Source: Egibacteraceae bacterium (lineage in GTDB: Bacteria; Actinomycetota; Nitriliruptoria; Euzebyales; Egibacteraceae). From it: 64,000 nucleotides of DNA. Location of the stretch: positions 798,767 through 862,766 of the forward strand of contig JAUJNX010000001.1 of assembly GCA_030447925.1 (NCBI GenBank), given 5' to 3'. Shown one piece after another: positions 59,994 through 64,000 of the stretch; positions within the stretch are counted from its first letter, which is position 1; each line of letters starts with the position of its first letter. Position numbers and translations under genes: made by a program. The notes below the pieces were generated by a model, which ran no database searches, was not told the DNA's origin, and worked only from the letters and a program-made list of their open reading frames with translations.

Positions 59994-61676
59994 ACGCCGC
60001 CCGCGTCCCGCCACCCCCGCGCCCGGGCCCCGGCCCGCCCCCGGCGCCCGCCCCGTCCCGCCCGACGCCTTCGCGGCGGCGCTCAGCGGCGCCCTGGCCG
60101 AGCCCGGCGCGGCGGACCGCGACCGCGCACCCGCCGGCCGTGACCCGGCCGGCCGCGAGGTCGCCGCGGCCTCCGCCGTGGCGTCCGCCGCCCGCGAAGC
60201 CCTGGCCCCCGCGGCCCGCCCCCGCCGGGCCACGCCCGACCCCGCGGACCCCGCCGCCGCTCCGACGCCCGGTGCCGGGTCGCCGGCCGCCGCCGCACCC
60301 GGCGCATCCGGCGAGGTGGCCACCGCCACCGGCACGGCCGCCGAGGGGACCGCCGCCACCGCCACCGGCGCGGCGGCCGTCGCAGACGCGGCCGCCGGCA
60401 CCCGCCCGCCCGGTGCCCCGTCCGGCACGGGCGCGATGATCGACCCGGCCGCCACCGACGCAGCCGTCGCCGCCGCCACGACCCCCGCCGCCGCCACGAC
60501 CCCCGCCGCCGCCACGACCCCCGCCGCGGCGGCGACCGCCGCCGCCGCGACCGCTGCCGACGCGGCTGCCGGTACCGGCGCGACCGCCGGCCCGGCGGAG
60601 GGTGCCGTGGCCATCGGTGCCGACGCGGCGGCCGGTACCGGCGCGCCGGGGCCGCCGGGGCGGCTGGAGCCGCCGGGGCGGCTGGCGCCGCCGGCGAGGA
60701 CGACGCCACCACCGGCGCGACCGCCGGTGCGCCTGCCCCTGCCGACACCGGGCCGACCGCAGGTCCCGCTGCTGCCGCCACCACCGCCGCTGCTGCCGCC
60801 ACCGCCGCCGCCACCGGCGCGACGGCCACCGCCGCCGCCACCGCCGCCTCCGGCGCGACGGCCACCGCCGCTGCCGCCGGCGCGACGGCCCCGGACCCGG
60901 CCACCGGCGCCACCGCCGGGCCCGCGGCCGGCCCCGCAGCCGGGCTCCCCACCGGCGGCCGGGACCTCGTGCCCGACGGCTCCGGCCCCGGCGAGCCCAC
61001 CGCCGACGGCGGCGGGGCCGCCGTCGTCGCCGGGGCCGCAGCCGCGGGCGCCGGTCCGGCGGGGTCGCCCGCCGCAGCCGCCGACCTGATCGCCACCGGG
61101 CTCCGCGCCACCGGCGCGCCGGGGCCGGCGTCCCCACCGCGGCGACCGGCACCGCCGGCGACCCGGGGACCGCCGCGCGCCGACCAGAGGGGAGCCCGGC
61201 GTCCCGCCGGTCGCCGATCCCGGCGTCCCGCCGGTCGCCGACCCCGCCGTCGCGCCGCCGCCCGACCTCGGGCCGTCCCCGCCCTGTCCGCGGCCCCGCC
61301 CCGCCCCGGCGCGGACCCGCTGGTGCCGGCCGGGCTGGCGCCGCGGGTGGCGGAGGTCGCCGCCCGGCTGGAGCGCGCGCCCGCGACCGCGCGCGTCGTC
61401 CTGGAGTTCGGGGACGTCCGCGTGGCCGTCAGCGTCCGCGCCGACGTCGTCCGCGTCGCGCTGCTCGGCGCGGGCGACGGCGCCCGCCCGCTGCCACCCG
61501 GCTGGCTCCCCGGCCTGTCCGCCGCCCTGGACGCCCGCGGCCTCAACCTGGCCTCGGGACAGTCCGATCACCAGGGCAGCGGCCAGCAGGCCCCCCAGGA
61601 CGGCGGGCCACCCCCCGCCCCCACCCCCGCCCGCCCCCGACCCGCCCGTGCCGCCGACCGCGGTCTGCGCCTCTAG
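59990..61676 (+). CDS. fliK: Flagellar hook-length control protein FliK; multiple apparent frameshifts
   Basis: GTG 59990 overlaps the transglycosylase stop. The region is extremely rich in Ala/Thr/Pro/Gly and must be read by switching frames several times (near 60065, 60650, 61110, 61180 and 61285). The long central part, including three exact 18-base repeats (ATTPAA, 60475-60528), fits the disordered ruler of FliK. The C-terminal domain is recognisable in the last frame: [40 protein letters not shown] and [16 protein letters not shown], i.e. the Flg_hook domain that acts on FlhB. Position before flgD and flgE supports the call. Confidence 0.78.
60475..60528 (+). repeat. Three tandem 18-bp repeats in fliK
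   Basis: The unit GCCACGACCCCCGCCGCC occurs three times in a row (the third copy ends GCG). It encodes repeated Ala-Thr-Thr-Pro-Ala-Ala and could change ruler length by slippage. Confidence 0.8.
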
Positions 61677-61684
61677 GAGGACCC

Positions 61685-62119
61685 ATGTCCGTCCCCGCGA
61701 TCCCCGGCGCCGCCGCGGCCGCCACCCCGGCGCCCGCCGGCGCCCAGGCCGCCGGCCTCGGCGCCCTGGACAGCCAGGCGTTCCTCAAGCTCCTGGTCGC
61801 CCAGCTGCGCTACCAGAACCCGCTGGCGCCGTCGGACCCGTCGGCGATGCTGGGCCAGACGGCCCAGTTCACCCAGGTCGAGTCGCTCCAGGCCCTGGCC
61901 GCCACCCAGGCGCAGCTGTCGACGCTGTCCCAGACCGGGGTCGCGTCGGGGCTGGTCGGCCGCCAGGTGTCGGCGGTCGCCGCCGACGGCAGCGCGCTCA
62001 GCGGGGTCGTGGAGGCCGTGCGCTTCTCCGGCCAGGGCCCGGTCCTGGTGGTGGGCGGCGCGGAGGTGCCGCTGGCCGCTGTCTCCGAGGTCCGCCCCCA
62101 GGCCCCGCCGACCGCCTGA
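61685..62119 (+). CDS. flgD: Flagellar hook-assembly scaffold FlgD
   Basis: 144 residues from ATG 61685 with ribosome site AGGAGG. The FlgD N-terminal signature is clear: LGALDSQAFLKLLVAQLRYQ, NPLAPSDPSAMLGQTAQFTQ and VESLQAL. A short C-terminal beta domain follows (GLVGRQVSAVAADGSALSGV); the longer Tudor/FnIII part found in enterobacteria is missing, as in many Gram-positive bacteria. It caps the growing hook. Confidence 0.94.
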   Translation: MSVPAIPGAAAAATPAPAGAQAAGLGALDSQAFLKLLVAQLRYQNPLAPSDPSAMLGQTAQFTQVESLQALAATQAQLSTLSQTGVASGLVGRQVSAVAADGSALSGVVEAVRFSGQGPVLVVGGAEVPLAAVSEVRPQAPPTA

Positions 62120-62125
62120 CCGCGC

Positions 62126-62153
62126 TACAGGCGGCCCCCGAACCCGCCGATCC
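62126..62153 (+). promoter_or_regulatory. Candidate sigma-28-like promoter of flgE-fliM
   Basis: TACA (62126-62129), 16-base spacer, GCCGATCC (62146-62153). The downstream box is identical to that before the M23 gene. The leader to ATG 62274 would be about 115 bases. Confidence 0.45.
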
Positions 62154-62273
62154 TCCAACCGGAACACGGGCACCGGGCGCGATACGCGCACTGCAGGGAT
62201 GCGATCCGCCTCCACGGACGGGGGGTGCCGAGCCCGCGGCACCGATCACACCACGACGAGGAAGGGATCACCC

Positions 62274-63134
62274 ATGCTGCGCTCGATGTTCTCCGGGGTC
62301 TCCGGGCTCCGGTCCCACCAGGCGATGATGGACGTCGTCGGCAACAACGTCGCGAACGTCAACACCTCCGGGTTCAAGTCGTCCCGGGCGACGTTCCAGG
62401 AGGCGCTCACCCAGGTGCAGCGGGGCGCCACCGCGGCGACCGCCGCGCAGGGCGGCATCAACCCGTTCCAGCTCGGCCTCGGCGCCCGCACCGCGACCGT
62501 CGACGCCGTGATGGGCCAGGGGGCCCTCCAGCTCACCGGCCGCAGCACCGACCTCGCCATCCAGGGCGAGGGCATGTTCGTCGTCGAGCGCGACGGGGCG
62601 CAGTTCTTCTCGCGGGCCGGCGCGTTCAACTTCGACGCCCCCGACCCCGCGGGCGTCAGCCGCCTGGTCGGTCCCGGCGGCGAGCGCGTCCAGGGCTACC
62701 TGGGCAGCCCGCCCGACGAGGCCACCCTGGTCGACGTCGAGCTGAACCTGCGCGACTTCGCCGACGTCGCCATCGGCGTGGACGGGTCGATCACCGGCCG
62801 GCGCATCCGCGACGCGGGCGGCAACCCGGTCGAGGGCGCGCCGGAGGAGGTCCTCGGCGCCGTCGCCGTCGCCACCTTCGGCAACACCAACGGCCTTGAG
62901 CGCGAGGGCAACAGCCTGTACCGGACCACGCCGAACTCCGGCGCCCCCGACATCGGCCGAGCCGGGCAGGAGGGCCGGGGTGCGCTGCAGGCCGGGAGCC
63001 TGGAGATGTCCAACGTCGACCTGGCCCAGGAGTTCACCAACCTGATCCTCGCCCAGCGCGGGTTCCAGGCGAACTCCCGGCTGATCACCTCCAGCGACGA
63101 GATGCTGCAGGACCTCGTCAACCTCAAGCGGTGA
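62274..63134 (+). CDS. flgE: Flagellar hook protein FlgE (short, FlgG-like size)
   Basis: 286 residues from ATG 62274. Rod/hook N-terminus MLRSMFSGVSGLRSHQAMMD with VVGNNVANVNTSGFKSSRAT, the LGLGARTATVDAVMGQGALQ and STDLAIQGEGMFVVERDGAQ segments, and the C-terminal SLEMSNVDLAQEFTNLILAQ with RGFQANSRLITSSDEMLQDL. These motifs are shared by FlgE, FlgF and FlgG. Position after flgD favours FlgE. The protein is shorter than most FlgE, close to FlgG. No other hook or distal-rod gene is seen in the window. Confidence 0.88.
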   Translation: MLRSMFSGVSGLRSHQAMMDVVGNNVANVNTSGFKSSRATFQEALTQVQRGATAATAAQGGINPFQLGLGARTATVDAVMGQGALQLTGRSTDLAIQGEGMFVVERDGAQFFSRAGAFNFDAPDPAGVSRLVGPGGERVQGYLGSPPDEATLVDVELNLRDFADVAIGVDGSITGRRIRDAGGNPVEGAPEEVLGAVAVATFGNTNGLEREGNSLYRTTPNSGAPDIGRAGQEGRGALQAGSLEMSNVDLAQEFTNLILAQRGFQANSRLITSSDEMLQDLVNLKR

Positions 63135-64000
63135 TGCGCGGCTACGACTTCCGCCGCCCCGACCGCTTCGGCCGGGAGCAGATCCGCCACCTGGATGCCC
63201 TGCACGAGGTCTTCGCGCGCCGGTTCTCCAGCGGCCTGGGCGGCCAGCTCCGCGCCCTGGTGTCGCTGGAGCCGGTCGCGCTGGACCAGCTGGGCTTCGA
63301 CGACTACCTGCGCTCGATGCCGAACCCGACGGTCGTGGGGGTCGTGAACGTACCCCCGCTGGCCGGCGCGGTGACGCTGGAGCTGGACGTGCAGCTGGCG
63401 CTGGTCCTGGTCGACCGCCTGCTCGGCGGCCGGCCCGGCCCGGGCGGCGCCGGAGACCCGCGCCGCCCGACGGAGCTGGAGACCTTCCTGCTCCGCGACC
63501 TGCTGACCACCGCCGTCGCCGCGCTGGCCGAGGCGCTGGAGGGCGTCGGGGACCTGCGCCCCGCCCTCGCCGGGCTCGAGTACAACCCGCAGTTCCTCCA
63601 GCTGGCCGCGCCGTCGGAGACGGTCCTGCTCGTCACCTACCGGCTGACGGTCGCGGGTGACGGCACCTGCGAGGGTCTGCTCACCCTGTGCTACCCGGCG
63701 TCGGTGGCGGGCCCGCTGCTCGAGCAGGTGTCCGAGGCCCTGCCGGCCGAGGCGCCCGCCCAGGACCCGGCCACCGAGCCGCTGCGCGAGCTGCTGGAGG
63801 ACATCGAGGTCGGCCTGACCGTCAGGCTGCGCGACTGCCCCGTCCCCGCCCGCGACGTGGCGGCGCTGCGCGTCGGCGACGTCCTGCGGCTGGACCACCG
63901 CGTCGACGAGCCCGCCCTGGTCGCCGTCGGCGACATGCCCGTGCTCACCGCCCACCTCGGCCGCCGGGGACGGCGCCTTGCGGTCGCGGTCGAGGCGTGG
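63134..64000 (+). CDS. fliM: Flagellar motor switch protein FliM (partial, 3' end beyond window)
   Basis: ATG 63134 overlaps the flgE stop (TGATG); 289 codons are visible. FliM motifs: YDFRRPDRFGREQIRHLDAL, HEVFARRFSSGLGGQLRALV, LDQLGFDDYLRSMPNPTVVG and LALVLVDRLLGGRPG (middle CheC-like domain), then the start of the SpoA domain (LEDIEVGLTVRLRDCPVPAR). The N-terminal CheY-binding EIDALL motif is not seen at the start, so the gene may begin slightly further upstream or the motif is absent. It forms the C-ring and receives CheY-P. Confidence 0.93.
   Translation, partial: MRGYDFRRPDRFGREQIRHLDALHEVFARRFSSGLGGQLRALVSLEPVALDQLGFDDYLRSMPNPTVVGVVNVPPLAGAVTLELDVQLALVLVDRLLGGRPGPGGAGDPRRPTELETFLLRDLLTTAVAALAEALEGVGDLRPALAGLEYNPQFLQLAAPSETVLLVTYRLTVAGDGTCEGLLTLCYPASVAGPLLEQVSEALPAEAPAQDPATEPLRELLEDIEVGLTVRLRDCPVPARDVAALRVGDVLRLDHRVDEPALVAVGDMPVLTAHLGRRGRRLAVAVEAW

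Noticed and set aside
60475..60900. Short regular repeats suggesting a CRISPR array
   Set aside because: The repeats are tandem without spacers and encode the Ala/Thr-rich ruler of FliK.

Overview
The window comes from a very GC-rich bacterium that uses many GTG starts and GTGA/ATGA stop-start overlaps. Divergent PMT and rsmI genes, a class E/F-type sortase, a LigB-like ATP-dependent ligase and the style of the flagellar genes point to a motile actinobacterium (Actinomycetota), possibly a deep-branching class. Exact placement is not possible from the sequence alone.

Layout. 1-10.6 kb (mostly minus) is a mixed region: a membrane protein cut by the window edge, a SAM methyltransferase, a truncated nucleotidyltransferase next to degenerate repeats, an ATP-dependent DNA ligase, an MFS exporter, a JmjC (cupin-fold) hydroxylase translationally coupled to a small protein made of six near-identical repeats, a zinc metallopeptidase and a PMT-type mannosyltransferase. 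rsmI (10.6 kb, plus) leads into the first motility block: flhB, flhA, an FlhF-like gene, cheA, cheW, two chemoreceptors, cheY, cheB, cheR, cheX, a second cheY and a CheX-like gene. An HD-GYP gene and a flagellar M23 peptidase follow. A minus-strand operon (34.7 to 28.7 kb) holds flbD, motA, motB, fliL, flgN, flgK, flgL, fliW and csrA. A second minus-strand operon (41.6 to 34.8 kb) encodes a nearly complete legionaminic-type nonulosonate (sialic-acid-like) pathway, and next to it sit a TPR-glycosyltransferase gene, flagellin and fliD. From 47.5 to 52.3 kb an accessory island interrupts the flagellar genes: an IS110 element split by a shortened IS3 element, a second IS110, and a sortase with its probable surface substrate. 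From 52.3 kb to the end lie fliS, flgB, flgC, fliE, fliF, fliG, fliH, fliI, fliJ, a lytic transglycosylase, fliK, flgD, flgE and the start of fliM.

How it works together. The flagellar genes encode basal body, export gate, ATPase complex, hook, filament, motor and assembly chaperones. The Leg operon would make CMP-activated nonulosonate, and the TPR-glycosyltransferase probably attaches it to flagellin. FliW/CsrA probably control flagellin translation. A recurrent promoter-like motif, TCAA (or TACA)-N16-GCCGATCC-like, precedes cheA, the M23 gene, flbD, fliC, flgE and perhaps flhB, which suggests a sigma-28-type regulon.

Quality caveat. Several genes (FlhF-like, both receptors, fliD, fliH, fliI, the transglycosylase, fliK, the sortase and its neighbour) read correctly only if single bases in G/C runs are restored or removed. 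I treat most of these as likely consensus errors rather than true decay. The legG-like gene instead carries an in-frame amber codon.
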